A stretch of 64,000 nucleotides of DNA from Bacillus sp. AFS055030 (GCF_002574545.1 NZ_NUGT01000031.1:62001-126000); one strand, 5' to 3'; positions 1-9,291 are shown, counted from the stretch's first letter. Translations and numbers: made by a program. Notes: generated by a model from the sequence alone, not told the origin.

Positions 1-1238
1 GTTAGTAGATGATAAGTCCCTTCGATTTCAACATATATGCGTTGCCCAGAAGTTTTCATGACATTTAAACTATTTCTTGTATTAGACATCATTTTATTCA
101 TAGATGTATTCCCAACGACTACTTGCGCATTAAATACACCATACATATATGAAGTTGACGTAATGATTTCTTCATTAATGACTAAGTTTTCACCGCTTAA
201 TATGATATGACCGTGAGATCTTTCAACTAATCTTTCTTTTTCCTTTAAAACAACATGCTCATGTGTATCTGTAAAAAACGATAATAGTGTCTCTCCATCA
301 TATTCCTCATGAGAGCGGCATGGAAAGTATTGAGAAATCTCTTCTTTTTCCATCGATAAGGTTTGTAGTGGTGAACCAAATTTTGGATTCGGTGTTAATT
401 GACCAACCACTTCTAATTCACTCTGACCTTCGATTTGTTTCCAAGCTTCTTCGATTTCCTGCTCGTAATCTAATTTTGCAATTGCCGATTCTTGATTTTC
501 CTTTGTTAACCCATAAAATACGATATTAGCTTTTTTATTTAAAAGCATCTTTTCAGATTGTAACGCAATATATGCAAATTCATATTGGTAAATTTCATTT
601 GCAAGAGTTTCTTTATATAATGCCTCAGGTAGATCTGTTTCTTTATAAGATAATCCAAAAAATTGATATCCATCTGTAGAAAATCCTTTGACTTTAGATA
701 AAGAACCTAATTGCAAGTATGGAAATTTTCCATCTTGAGGCTGATTTTGTCTTGAACATACAATATATCCTTTATCTTCAGTATTAAATACAGAATGACC
801 AACGTATTGACTTACATACGCTTCATTTGATTGGACCATACCTTGATTTGCAAGGCCAACATCCTGACCATAAATGATATCGAACTCAATTTCTGACCCT
901 TGAATTTCTACATCCCAGAACCAGATTGATTTGTCTGTTAATGTAAAAGTGACTCTGTATTTTACATTTGCTACTTTTCCTTCCCAAACAGCTTCTGTTT
1001 TTGAAAATTTAACTTTACTATTTGAACGAATGCCTAATAGTGGATAAACTTGTAAACCATCCTGTAAATAAAGTCGTAAATATAGATTACTAGCTGCACC
1101 ATCAATTGGATTTGAACGTAGTTGGTTAATCATTATGGTACCATTTTTCATTTCAAATAAATCACCACTATTTAAAAATGAAACTGTCGTATTACCTGCT
1201 TTTAAAAGATATTTATCTTTAACTTTCAAGTTAATCAT
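1..1238 (-). CDS. Probable 1,2-beta-oligoglucan phosphorylase (GH94-like), 5' part only
   Basis: Reading the minus strand from an ATG at 1238, the frame stays open for 412 codons to the window edge, so the 3' end is missing. The start has a strong ribosome site (GGGGAGG about 9 bases upstream). The N-terminal pattern (LNSGDLFEM, then a Y-L-R-L-Y stretch and YPLLGIRSNS) resembles what I remember of the beta-sandwich N-domain of 1,2-beta-oligoglucan phosphorylase from Listeria. That enzyme releases glucose-1-phosphate from beta-1,2-glucans with phosphate. The gene lies 30 bp downstream of a GH3 beta-glucosidase on the same strand, the arrangement known in Listeria innocua. No signal peptide is visible, so it is cytoplasmic. 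The catalytic (alpha/alpha)6 domain is outside the window, so the assignment rests on the N-domain and on context. Confidence 0.7.
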   Translation of the reverse strand, partial: MINLKVKDKYLLKAGNTTVSFLNSGDLFEMKNGTIMINQLRSNPIDGAASNLYLRLYLQDGLQVYPLLGIRSNSKVKFSKTEAVWEGKVANVKYRVTFTLTDKSIWFWDVEIQGSEIEFDIIYGQDVGLANQGMVQSNEAYVSQYVGHSVFNTEDKGYIVCSRQNQPQDGKFPYLQLGSLSKVKGFSTDGYQFFGLSYKETDLPEALYKETLANEIYQYEFAYIALQSEKMLLNKKANIVFYGLTKENQESAIAKLDYEQEIEEAWKQIEGQSELEVVGQLTPNPKFGSPLQTLSMEKEEISQYFPCRSHEEYDGETLLSFFTDTHEHVVLKEKERLVERSHGHIILSGENLVINEEIITSTSYMYGVFNAQVVVGNTSMNKMMSNTRNSLNVMKTSGQRIYVEIEGTYHLL

Positions 1239-1268
1239 ACTAATCCTCCCCTATTTTGATTATGTAGC

Positions 1269-3419
1269 TTATTTAATCAGTTTAAATTTTTCGGTTAAAA
1301 CATTTTCACTATTTGTACCGACATACAGCTCAAATAGACCGGAATCACTTTTAAATTCTAAATTAGCATGATAGTATCGTAATTGTTCTTCTTTTAAAGT
1401 AAACGTAACTTTACATGTTTCACCTGGATCTAATTTTACTTTCTTGAAGTCTTTTAATTCTTTTACTGGTCGCACAACATCCCCAGAAAGATCTCGAACA
1501 TAAAGTTGCACAATTTCTTCCCCTGTATAATTTCCAGTATTCTTAATATTGATTGAAATTTCTAATGGTTTCTCCATTTCTATGACATCAGTAGATAAAT
1601 TTAAATCACTATAGGTAAAGTTTGTATAACTTAAACCAAAACCAAATGGTAAAAGCGGTTCATTAGGAATATCCAAATACTTAGAAACATAATGATCAGG
1701 ACTAAACTCATTAAAAGGGCGTCCTGTATTAAATGAATTGTAATATACCGGAATCTGACCAACTGAAAATGGGAATGACATCGTCAATTTTCCAGAAGGA
1801 TTCACATCTCCGAAAAGAATATTTGAAACTGCTGTAGCTCCTTCAGTTCCAGGAAACCATGCTTCTAAGACAGCATCCGCTTCATCTAACACACCATATA
1901 AATCTAGTGGACGCCCATTAAATAAAACAATTACCATTGGTTTATTTAATTTTTTAATATGCGATATTAATTCTAACTGAGCATTTGGTAATCGAATATC
2001 AGAGCGGCAACAAGCTTCTCCACTCATCGAAGCGTACTCACCAACTGCTAATACAACAACATCTGAGTTTTTTGCAACATTAATTGCCTCTTCAAGTTGT
2101 TCTGCAGTAATTTTTTCTATATCACTCCCCTTACAAACTGTAAGATTAGGCGATTTCAACTTCATTGCATCAAATAATTGCATTGTATTTTCTACTTGAC
2201 CTTTCCAAGACCAAGCACCCAATAAGTCACCACTTTGAGCTAATGGACCAATTAATGCAATTTTTTGATTTGCTTTAAGTGGAAGGACATTTTCATTTTT
2301 TAATAAAACACAGGATTTTTCTGCTAGTTTTCTAGAGATTGTTCGATGCTCTTCACAAAGGATCATCTCTTTTTCTTTCTCTACGTTTGCACCTCGGTAA
2401 GGGTTTTCAAATAATCCTAGCTTAGATTTTAGCTTTAAGATTCGAAGTACTGCTTCATCAATTAAAGCTTCATTCACTTCTCCATTCTCTACTAAACTTT
2501 TTAATTCATGGACATAACATGCTGTCATCATTTCTAAATCAACACCAGCATTAATAGCTTTATAAGCTGCTTGTGCTTCATCTTCAGCAACTCCATGAGG
2601 GATCATTTCTTTAACAGAACCCCAGTCAGAAATTAAAACACCTTCAAATCCCCATTCGTTCCGAAGGACATCTCTCATTAACCATTTATTTCCTGTTGCT
2701 GGAATACCATCAATTGTATTAAAGGACGTCATAACCATCTCGCAACCTTCATCTAATGCTGCTTTATAAGCTGGAAGATAAGATTCTCTAAGTTGTCGTT
2801 CAGACATATTTACTGTGTTATAATCACGTCCACCTTCAGGGGCACCATATGCTGCAAAATGCTTTACGCAAGCTGCAACCCTTTTTGTATCATTCGTTAA
2901 ATCATTACCTTGAAAGCCTCGTACGAAAGCTTTCGCAAATAAACTATTCAAATAAGGGTCTTCACCTGTTGTTTCTAACACACGCCCCCATCTTGGATCA
3001 CGTACTAAATCCACCATTGGAGCAAAGGTTACGTGAACACCTGATACTGAAGCTTCTCGTGCTGCAACTTCTGCACTCTTTTCAGCCAATTCTGTATCCC
3101 AAGAGCAACCAATCGCCAGAGGTATTGGAAAAATCGTTTTATAACCATGTACTACATCAGCCATAAAAACTAAAGGAATTTTGTGTGGATTATTTTTCAA
3201 ATACTCTTCTTGAATTTTGATCACATCTTCTGCACCGGATACACCTAATACGGATCCACTATTATTAATAACCTCATCACTAATCCCCATCTCTGCAAAT
3301 GGTCCTGTAATTTCACCCGCTAATCCATAATAAAAATTTCCCGATAACTGCATTAATTGCGATATTTTTTCATCTAAAGTCATTTCCCTGATAATCGACT
3401 TCATCTGTTCAATATCCAT
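1269..3419 (-). CDS. GH3 family beta-glucosidase
   Basis: This 716-aa cytoplasmic protein has no signal peptide. The layout is a standard GH3: a TIM-barrel domain with the KHFAAYG motif near residue 187, the nucleophile motif VLISDWGS near residue 267, a second alpha/beta sandwich domain (residues ~385-580), and a C-terminal fibronectin III-like domain (~630-716). It hydrolyses terminal beta-glucosyl residues. Next to the GH94-like gene, sophorose and other beta-1,2-glucooligosaccharides are the likeliest substrates, as for the Listeria orthologue. The start has GGGGAGGAAC about 5-8 bases ahead. The gene is first in its transcript, behind a promoter and a palindromic operator at 3481-3536. 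Enzyme class is certain; linkage specificity is inferred. Confidence 0.9.
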   Translation of the reverse strand: MDIEQMKSIIREMTLDEKISQLMQLSGNFYYGLAGEITGPFAEMGISDEVINNSGSVLGVSGAEDVIKIQEEYLKNNPHKIPLVFMADVVHGYKTIFPIPLAIGCSWDTELAEKSAEVAAREASVSGVHVTFAPMVDLVRDPRWGRVLETTGEDPYLNSLFAKAFVRGFQGNDLTNDTKRVAACVKHFAAYGAPEGGRDYNTVNMSERQLRESYLPAYKAALDEGCEMVMTSFNTIDGIPATGNKWLMRDVLRNEWGFEGVLISDWGSVKEMIPHGVAEDEAQAAYKAINAGVDLEMMTACYVHELKSLVENGEVNEALIDEAVLRILKLKSKLGLFENPYRGANVEKEKEMILCEEHRTISRKLAEKSCVLLKNENVLPLKANQKIALIGPLAQSGDLLGAWSWKGQVENTMQLFDAMKLKSPNLTVCKGSDIEKITAEQLEEAINVAKNSDVVVLAVGEYASMSGEACCRSDIRLPNAQLELISHIKKLNKPMVIVLFNGRPLDLYGVLDEADAVLEAWFPGTEGATAVSNILFGDVNPSGKLTMSFPFSVGQIPVYYNSFNTGRPFNEFSPDHYVSKYLDIPNEPLLPFGFGLSYTNFTYSDLNLSTDVIEMEKPLEISINIKNTGNYTGEEIVQLYVRDLSGDVVRPVKELKDFKKVKLDPGETCKVTFTLKEEQLRYYHANLEFKSDSGLFELYVGTNSENVLTEKFKLIK

Positions 3420-3480
3420 TATTAGTTCCTCCCCTATAATCGAATTATTAGTCCCTTAATATGCTTTAAAATTGTTTATC

Positions 3481-3490
3481 GAAACGTTTC
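3481..3490. promoter_or_regulatory. LacI-family operator-like palindrome
   Basis: GAAACGTTTC is a perfect 10-bp palindrome with the central CG typical of LacI-family operators. It lies 18 bp downstream of the -10 box at 3508-3513, so a bound repressor would sit just past the transcription start of the GH3-phosphorylase operon. No LacI gene is in this window. It is too short and too diverged at the flanks to be called a CcpA cre site with confidence. Confidence 0.55.
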
Positions 3491-3507
3491 ACCTGATTAT
3501 ATTTAAA

Positions 3508-3536
3508 ATTATATGCGTTTTCATAAGGTGGGTCAA
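3508..3536 (-). promoter_or_regulatory. Sigma-A promoter of the GH3 operon
   Basis: On the minus strand TTGACC (3531-3536) and TATAAT (3508-3513) are separated by exactly 17 bp, giving 11 of 12 consensus bases. Transcription would run into the GH3 gene starting at 3419. Confidence 0.75.
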
Positions 3537-3597
3537 CCAATTTCAACAAATAAAAGATAGTAAAATTAAAAAATTTTAATCTATCGTGATTCCTTTC

Positions 3598-3648
3598 AAA
3601 AATAAAAAAAAGCAAACAATGTGAACATAACAGTACACATCTTTTGCT
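3598..3648 (-). terminator. Intrinsic terminator of the ThuA/Gfo-Idh cluster
   Basis: The minus strand shows a long stem: AGCAAAAG-ATGTG pairs with CACAT-TG-TTTGCT, with a small internal mismatch and a 12-base loop. It is followed directly by eight T residues and a further T-rich stretch. It starts 37 bp past the last gene of the cluster. Confidence 0.8.
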
Positions 3649-3684
3649 CTTTCTTTTAATCATACGATTAGGGATCTAAATAGT

Positions 3685-4713
3685 TTATAAATAAATCCTC
3701 TCTTTTTTCTTACCTGATTCATAGATTGCACAAATCATTTTTTGAGTTTTCATTGCTTCTTCACCAGTAATATGTATCGGTGAATGGCCATTTAGCGATT
3801 CATAAAAATTATTAATCTGTTTTACATGACTAACGCCCCAATATCCTTTTGCACCATTGCCATAATCAAAGGTTTCATTTGGATTGTTATCAGCAACAAA
3901 CTCCCTTCCATCTTTTAAAGAGACAACTCCACGGTCAGCAACCATTTTAGCTAGCCCATTTTCACAATGTAGCTCAATTGTGACTGGTGCATCATAAGAA
4001 TAATAGTTTATTGTATGAAAGGCAGTAACTACACCACTTCTATACTTAATAACACCTTCTGCACAATCCTCAACTTCAATGATTTCATGTGCACGATTAC
4101 TGATTGTAGCGTCAACATATTCAATTTCATCATCTACGAACCATCGCATTAAATCCATCGTATGAATAGCTTGATCAATGACTACCCCGCCACCTTCTTT
4201 TTCCCATGTCCCTTTCCAATCACTAGTCAAATAGTATTCGTCAGATCGATCCCATGTTACGGATAGTTTTCCAGATTTTATTTTTCCTAAAGTACCATTT
4301 TGTAACATTTCTTTAATCAAAACTGATCCTGGATTATACCTATTTTGAAAAATGACACCTAATGTAACTCCATTATTTTTTGCTGTTTCGATCATTTCTT
4401 GAGCATCAGAATAATGAATAGACATTGGCTTTTCAGTAAGAACATGTATTTTTCGCTTTGCAGCTTCAATTGCAACCGGCGCATGTAAATAATGTGGTAA
4501 GCAAATATGGATAACATCCAAATCTTCTTTCTCAAAAAGCTCTAAATAATTTGTATAATAAGTACAATTGAATTGTTTAGCTTTCTCTTTTGCTCGCTCT
4601 TCTTTACGATCACAAACCGCTACTAATTCGACATCTTCTCTAATGAAAGCAGGTTGTGCATGCATTAAAAAAATATTTCCACAACCAATTATCGCGACTT
4701 TTAATTTTTCCAT
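3685..4713 (-). CDS. Gfo/Idh/MocA family oxidoreductase
   Basis: This 342-aa NAD(P)-dependent sugar dehydrogenase has an N-terminal Rossmann fold with the dinucleotide motif VAIIGCGNI at residues 6-14. The family EKP motif (LTEKPMSIH) is near residue 92, and a C-terminal alpha/beta domain carries a GGGVVIDQAIHTMD segment near 175 that supplies the usual substrate-binding histidine. Members oxidise a sugar hydroxyl, often at C3, or reduce a keto-sugar. It is the last gene of a minus-strand cluster with two xylose-isomerase-like proteins, a ThuA protein and a second oxidoreductase, and sits 43 bp after the preceding gene. This context points to a keto-sugar pathway. The exact substrate is unknown. 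Confidence 0.85.
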   Translation of the reverse strand: MEKLKVAIIGCGNIFLMHAQPAFIREDVELVAVCDRKEERAKEKAKQFNCTYYTNYLELFEKEDLDVIHICLPHYLHAPVAIEAAKRKIHVLTEKPMSIHYSDAQEMIETAKNNGVTLGVIFQNRYNPGSVLIKEMLQNGTLGKIKSGKLSVTWDRSDEYYLTSDWKGTWEKEGGGVVIDQAIHTMDLMRWFVDDEIEYVDATISNRAHEIIEVEDCAEGVIKYRSGVVTAFHTINYYSYDAPVTIELHCENGLAKMVADRGVVSLKDGREFVADNNPNETFDYGNGAKGYWGVSHVKQINNFYESLNGHSPIHITGEEAMKTQKMICAIYESGKKKERIYL

Positions 4714-4756
4714 TTTTTCACCAACTTATTTTTGGATTGGTTATCTATTTTCTTTA

Positions 4757-5725
4757 TTAAGTCCACCACATTTGTGAAGGCTCTTCATTTATTAATACGG
4801 ACTGTAAGTTTTTAACGGCACGTGAAAAACCTTCTTCTATTGACATGATAGGGTCCTCGTGTTCAATACTAACAACATAATCATATCCGAACGTACGTAG
4901 TGCACTCATCATATCGGACCAATCTTTCAAACTATGTCCACATCCTACTGATCGGAATGTCCAAGCTCTAGTTTGAACTTCTCCATAAGGTTGCATATCA
5001 GTTAAACCATACATATTTACATTATCTTGATCGATATAAGTATCCTTTGCATGGAAATGGTGAATTGCATTTTCTTTTCCAAGTATTTTAATCGCGGCTA
5101 CAGGATCAATCCCTTGCCACCAAAGATGACTAGGATCCAAGTTAGCGCCAATTGCAGTACTAGTTTCTTTACGCAACTTTAATAATGTATATGGAGTGTG
5201 AACTAAAAAGCCACCATGTAGTTCTAACCCAATTTTTACTTGATGATCCTCAGCAAATTTCCCCATTTCCTTCCAATATGGTATTAGCTTTTCTTCCCAT
5301 TGCCAATTTAGTACATCTCTATATTCATTTGGCCATGCTGTAACAGGCCAACTAGGAAACTTTGCTTCTTCATGATCACCACTTGTTCCAGAAAAACAAT
5401 TTACTACAGGTACACGTAATAAAGAAGCGAGTTTAATCGTTTTAGCAAGAACATCATGAGATTCTTTCGCAAACTCTTTATCAGGCGATAATGGATTACC
5501 ATGACAACTAAAAGCACTTATTGTTAATCCACGTTTTTCAACTTTTTCAATATACTCTCTTCTAAGTTGCTCACTTTCTAATAAACGATCTAACGGACAA
5601 TGAGCGTTCCCAGGGTAACAACCAGTACCTATTTCAACAGCCTTTAATCCGGAGTGTGCAACTTTATCAAGCATTTCTTCAAATGATTGATCCGCAAATA
5701 ATACCGTGAATACTCCTAATTTCAT
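4757..5725 (-). CDS. Sugar phosphate isomerase/epimerase (xylose isomerase-like TIM barrel)
   Basis: This 322-aa single-domain TIM barrel belongs to the AP-endonuclease-2/xylose-isomerase-like superfamily. Likely metal-site segments are EIGTGCYPG near residue 36, GLELHGGF near 167, NLDPSHLWW near 196, HFHAKDTY near 224 and SIEHEDP near 288. The conserved Glu, Asp and His residues would hold a divalent cation. Homologues in ThuA and 3-keto-glycoside clusters act as epimerases, isomerases or lyases on keto-sugars. It is cytoplasmic and 24 bp downstream of the ThuA gene. It differs clearly from the other barrel protein of the cluster at 6509-7255, so the two probably do different steps. Confidence 0.8.
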   Translation of the reverse strand: MKLGVFTVLFADQSFEEMLDKVAHSGLKAVEIGTGCYPGNAHCPLDRLLESEQLRREYIEKVEKRGLTISAFSCHGNPLSPDKEFAKESHDVLAKTIKLASLLRVPVVNCFSGTSGDHEEAKFPSWPVTAWPNEYRDVLNWQWEEKLIPYWKEMGKFAEDHQVKIGLELHGGFLVHTPYTLLKLRKETSTAIGANLDPSHLWWQGIDPVAAIKILGKENAIHHFHAKDTYIDQDNVNMYGLTDMQPYGEVQTRAWTFRSVGCGHSLKDWSDMMSALRTFGYDYVVSIEHEDPIMSIEEGFSRAVKNLQSVLINEEPSQMWWT

Positions 5726-5749
5726 TGTTTCCTCGCTCCAATCTACTAT

Positions 5750-6466
5750 TTACGTTAATGCTTCTATAGCATCTTTATATCCATATGAAGGATAAGTTCT
5801 TTTTGATTTATTCGCCCAATTTACAGCATTAATGATAATTTTTTGAACTTCTTTATGATGATAAGTTGGATAAGTTTCATGACCTGGTCTGAAATAAAAG
5901 ATTTTTCCATTTCCTCTTTTAAATGTACAACCACTTCTAAATACTTCCCCACCTTTAAACCAACTAACTAAAACTAGCTCATCCGGAGTTGGAATATCAA
6001 AATGTTCGCCATACATTTCTTCTTGGTCAATCTCGATATATTCCCCTATACCATCTACTATTGGATGAGACGGATCGACAACCCAAAGTCTTTCTGTTTC
6101 CGCTTTTTCTCGCCATTTCAAATCGCAGCTAGTCCCCATCAATTTTTTAAAAATCTTCGAAAAATGTCCGGAATGTAGTACGATTAACCCCATTCCTTGC
6201 AGAACTTTTTCATAAACTTTTTCAACAATTGGATCTTCCACATCATTATGAGCGATATGTCCCCACCAAATTAATACATCAGTATTTGCTAGCACTTCAT
6301 CTGTTAATCCGTGTTCAGCTTGCTCTAAAGTAGTCGTCGTAGTATCATACCCTGCTTCATTTAAGAATGTAGCAATGGTTGTGTGTATTCCGCTAGGATA
6401 AATGTTTTTTACATCTGGATTAATTTGTTCATGTCGATTTTCATTCCAAATCGTTACTTTTACCAT
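5750..6466 (-). CDS. ThuA-like domain protein (trehalose utilisation)
   Basis: This 238-aa protein is one ThuA domain, a class-I glutamine-amidotransferase-like fold. It begins [10 protein letters not shown] and carries [11 protein letters not shown] near residue 65, [14 protein letters not shown] near 94 and a [14 protein letters not shown] motif near 200, all typical of the family. ThuA proteins accompany Gfo/Idh/MocA dehydrogenases and take part in catabolism of trehalose and related disaccharides through 3-keto intermediates. The catalytic role is not fully settled. It is central in the five-gene cluster, with short spacing on both sides. Confidence 0.85.
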   Translation of the reverse strand: MVKVTIWNENRHEQINPDVKNIYPSGIHTTIATFLNEAGYDTTTTTLEQAEHGLTDEVLANTDVLIWWGHIAHNDVEDPIVEKVYEKVLQGMGLIVLHSGHFSKIFKKLMGTSCDLKWREKAETERLWVVDPSHPIVDGIGEYIEIDQEEMYGEHFDIPTPDELVLVSWFKGGEVFRSGCTFKRGNGKIFYFRPGHETYPTYHHKEVQKIIINAVNWANKSKRTYPSYGYKDAIEALT

Positions 6467-6508
6467 ATGACTCTCCCATCTTTTATTTTTTACAAGTTTA
6501 ATAGTTTC

Positions 6509-7255
6509 TTAAGCTTTTGCTAGAATCATTTTTAAGTTATTCAATCCAATCTCGACACTTTCTAATTGAGGTTTAGTAAAAGCTTCTTGCTCAATAATTA
6601 ACCATTCTGCAGAATTTAGTTTAGCTTGTTGTACAATTCCTCTTATATTCATGATTCCATTGCCTACTTCTGTACTTTCTTCTTTGGATGGAGCCATATC
6701 CTTCACATGAATTAATGGAGTCCTTCCTTTATACTTACTCATAAATTCAACCGGATCTACACCAGCAAATTCTAACCAGTAAGTATCCAACTCTGCTTTT
6801 AAGAGATTAGTTGGAACCGAGTTGAGTAAAATATCGAGAATACACTCATTTTCAAATGTAACTAATTCATGAGCATGATTATGATAGACTAAAGATATTC
6901 CTTCTTTTGCTAGCTTCTTTCCTGACTGTTGTAAATGTTCTGCAAATTCTTTCCATTCTTCTAAACTAGTAAAATTAGCCCAAGGGCATACAACATATTT
7001 GTTTCCTAATTCTTTTTCGAAAGCAATTACGTCATCGATATGATGAATAATTTGTTCTGCACTTATATGGGACCCTGCTACTTTTAGTCCTAGTTTGTTT
7101 AAAGCAGTTTTTATTTCCAAAGCAGTTTTACCATAGTATCCCGCTAACTCAACACCGTCATAACCCATTTTCGCTACTTTTTCTAAAGTACCGAAAAAAT
7201 CGATTTCTACATCTTCTTTTACACTCCATAATTGTAGAGCAATTGGTAGTGTCAT
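6509..7255 (-). CDS. Sugar phosphate isomerase/epimerase (second TIM-barrel paralogue)
   Basis: This 248-aa TIM barrel of the xylose-isomerase-like superfamily is shorter than the 322-aa one in the same cluster. Characteristic segments are IALQLWSVKED at the N-terminus, YDGVELAGYYG near 32, SLVYHNHAHE near 120, KAELDTYW near 150, LIHVKDMAP near 179 and IIEQE near 222. The acidic and histidine residues would form the metal centre. Small barrels of this type in keto-sugar clusters are often described as epimerases or 3-keto-glycoside-processing enzymes. It lies 20 bp downstream of the larger dehydrogenase gene, so the two are very probably co-translated. Confidence 0.82.
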   Translation of the reverse strand: MTLPIALQLWSVKEDVEIDFFGTLEKVAKMGYDGVELAGYYGKTALEIKTALNKLGLKVAGSHISAEQIIHHIDDVIAFEKELGNKYVVCPWANFTSLEEWKEFAEHLQQSGKKLAKEGISLVYHNHAHELVTFENECILDILLNSVPTNLLKAELDTYWLEFAGVDPVEFMSKYKGRTPLIHVKDMAPSKEESTEVGNGIMNIRGIVQQAKLNSAEWLIIEQEAFTKPQLESVEIGLNNLKMILAKA

Positions 7256-7274
7256 TGATCCATCTCCTATACGA

Positions 7275-8351
7275 TTAGTTAAAATATACTGGTTTCTTTG
7301 ATTTTGATGATTCGTAGATTGCCTCTAAAATTTGAGTTACAACTAATGCTTGTTCAGGTTTAACGGTTGGTTCTGTATCATTTATAATACTGTCGATCCA
7401 TTGTCTTGCTTCTAGTACTTCAGGAGAATCAGTGGTACCTTCATAAAAAGCTACACCGCCAGTATGGATATCAATTTTTTTATCGTAAAGTCGCCCATAT
7501 GCTTCTCCATTTATTCGGAGACCATCTCTCATATCAGCTCCACCTTCAGTACCACAAAGTGTAGTTTGGGCTTCTCCTACTTCCAGCGTATTTAAAGCCC
7601 AGCTCGATTCTAGGATAACAGTTGCACCATTTTCCATTGTAATAAAACCAAATGCAGAGTCTTCTACATTAAATTCCTTAGGATCCCAAGGCCCAAAAGC
7701 ATTTGCAGCATTTTCTTTATGTGATAATTCGTGGTAAACGTTTCCAACTACAAACTTGGGTTTATAATTATCCATTAGCCATAACGTTAAATCTAAAGCA
7801 TGTGTACCAATATCAATTAATGGTCCGCCACCTTGCTCTTCTTCATTTAAAAATACGCCCCAAGTAGGTACCGCTCTTCTTCTAATCGCATGTGCTTTTG
7901 CGAAATAAATTTCTCCTAATTCATTATTTTTACAAACTTCACTTAAATATTGTGAATCGTTTCGAAAACGATTCTGATAGCCAATTGTTAATTTTTTTCC
8001 TGTGCGTTTAGAAGCTTCTACCATCGCTTTTGCTTCTGCTGCAGTTTTTGCCATTGGCTTTTCACACATAACATGTTTACCTGCTTCTAAAGAATCAATC
8101 GTAATAAATGAATGCGATTTATTAGGTGTACAAACGTGAATGACATCAATTGATTTGTCTTTTAATAATTCCATGTAATCTGTATATGTCTTTGCTTCCT
8201 CAACCCCAAATAGTTCTTTAGCTTTAACAGCTCGTTCTTCAATAATGTCACAAAAAGCTACCATCTCGACTTGATCTAATGCTGCTAAACTTGGCATATG
8301 TTTACCATTAGCTATTCCGCCACAACCGATAATTCCTACTTTTAATTTCAT
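7275..8351 (-). CDS. Gfo/Idh/MocA family oxidoreductase (first gene of the cluster)
   Basis: This 358-aa protein has a Rossmann motif VGIIGCGGIANG at residues 5-16, the EKP motif (MCEKPMAKT) near 97, and GGGPLIDIGTHALDL near 175 in the C-terminal domain. It is a probable NAD(P)-dependent sugar or cyclitol dehydrogenase that would make or use a keto-sugar for the downstream barrel and ThuA proteins. The start has a good ribosome site (GGAGG about 8 bases ahead). It follows the AraC-type regulator by 76 bp on the same strand. That interval has a short inverted repeat (GGAAAT/ATTTCC, around 8363-8383) that may be regulatory. Confidence 0.87.
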   Translation of the reverse strand: MKLKVGIIGCGGIANGKHMPSLAALDQVEMVAFCDIIEERAVKAKELFGVEEAKTYTDYMELLKDKSIDVIHVCTPNKSHSFITIDSLEAGKHVMCEKPMAKTAAEAKAMVEASKRTGKKLTIGYQNRFRNDSQYLSEVCKNNELGEIYFAKAHAIRRRAVPTWGVFLNEEEQGGGPLIDIGTHALDLTLWLMDNYKPKFVVGNVYHELSHKENAANAFGPWDPKEFNVEDSAFGFITMENGATVILESSWALNTLEVGEAQTTLCGTEGGADMRDGLRINGEAYGRLYDKKIDIHTGGVAFYEGTTDSPEVLEARQWIDSIINDTEPTVKPEQALVVTQILEAIYESSKSKKPVYFN

Positions 8352-8427
8352 TAAGAAAACCTCCGGAAATAGTATTTACATTTCCAGTTTATAGAAATAT
8401 TCTAATTGAGTCTTCCTTACACCTTGC

Positions 8428-9291
8428 CTAAAACTTCTCAAATATTGTCTTTTTTTTATATTGTGTTGGAGATAAACCAACTTCATTTTTAAATAATCTG
8501 TTAAACGTTTTCACATTGATGAAACCAACATTATAGGCAATTTCTGTAATAGGTAAATCTTCATTAAATAAATACCATTGAGCCTTCGTTATTCGGTATT
8601 GATTTACAAAATGACAAAAAGTAGAACCAGTGTATTTTTTAAAAAACTTTGCAAAATATGAATTCGTAAAACCAATATAATGTGCAACATCATTCAATGT
8701 AATATCATTCATATAATTCTCTTCTATAAAATGAAATATTTTTTCTAATTTTAAAAGACTAGCTTTTCTATTAGGGTACTTAAGCTTATGATTTTCTGTA
8801 TGAGGTAGTTCTCGATAAATAAGAAGTAATAGATCATATAATCTAGCTCTAATCGCCAATTCATAGCCTTCTTTTTTATCGATATACTCTCTTTCAAGCT
8901 CTTTTAAATAGGAAATCATTTTCTGTTTAACTTCTACATTCCAATAAACACTAGATTTTTGAATACAATTAAACAATTCAATTAGTTCCATATTATTTTT
9001 TTTCAAGAACTGTACATCTTCGAAAATACTAAAATCAAATTGCACGACCAATCTCATACTATTTGGAGAAGATAAAAAATAATGAATATCACCACTATTA
9101 ATGATATAAAATTCTCCTTCTTTTAATTGAAGTAAATCATCATTTACACCAATCTTTAAGATCCCTTTTTGTACATAAATGATTTCAACGAGTTTATGCC
9201 AATGATGACCAACTAACGTCAATCCATCATTTGAAAATAAACAAAATGGAAAATTCCGATCTAATCTCCTTACTTCAAGAGTGGCTCCCAT
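8428..9291 (-). CDS. AraC family transcriptional regulator
   Basis: This 287-aa protein has an N-terminal cupin-like sensor (residues ~15-100; HHWHKLVEIIYVQKG and INSGDIHYF are typical). It ends in a double helix-turn-helix DNA-binding domain (~185-285) with ITEIAYNVGFINVKTFNRLFKNEVGLSP, the AraC signature. The family binds a sugar through the cupin and activates adjacent catabolic genes. Being directly upstream of and co-directional with the five-gene cluster, it most likely controls it. The start has a G-rich ribosome site (GGGGGATTAGGT). Confidence 0.88.
   Translation of the reverse strand: MGATLEVRRLDRNFPFCLFSNDGLTLVGHHWHKLVEIIYVQKGILKIGVNDDLLQLKEGEFYIINSGDIHYFLSSPNSMRLVVQFDFSIFEDVQFLKKNNMELIELFNCIQKSSVYWNVEVKQKMISYLKELEREYIDKKEGYELAIRARLYDLLLLIYRELPHTENHKLKYPNRKASLLKLEKIFHFIEENYMNDITLNDVAHYIGFTNSYFAKFFKKYTGSTFCHFVNQYRITKAQWYLFNEDLPITEIAYNVGFINVKTFNRLFKNEVGLSPTQYKKKTIFEKF

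Noticed and set aside
2849-3166. 105-aa plus-strand frame inside the GH3 gene
   Set aside because: Antisense shadow of a well-conserved GH3 coding sequence, without ribosome site and with Leu/His/Pro-skewed composition.
3481-3490. CcpA cre site reading of the GAAACGTTTC palindrome
   Set aside because: The flanking bases do not fit the cre consensus well; a generic LacI-family operator is the safer call.
3466-3663. 65-aa minus-strand frame between the GH3 gene and the ThuA cluster
   Set aside because: It spans the cluster's terminator and the GH3 promoter and operator, and has no ribosome site.
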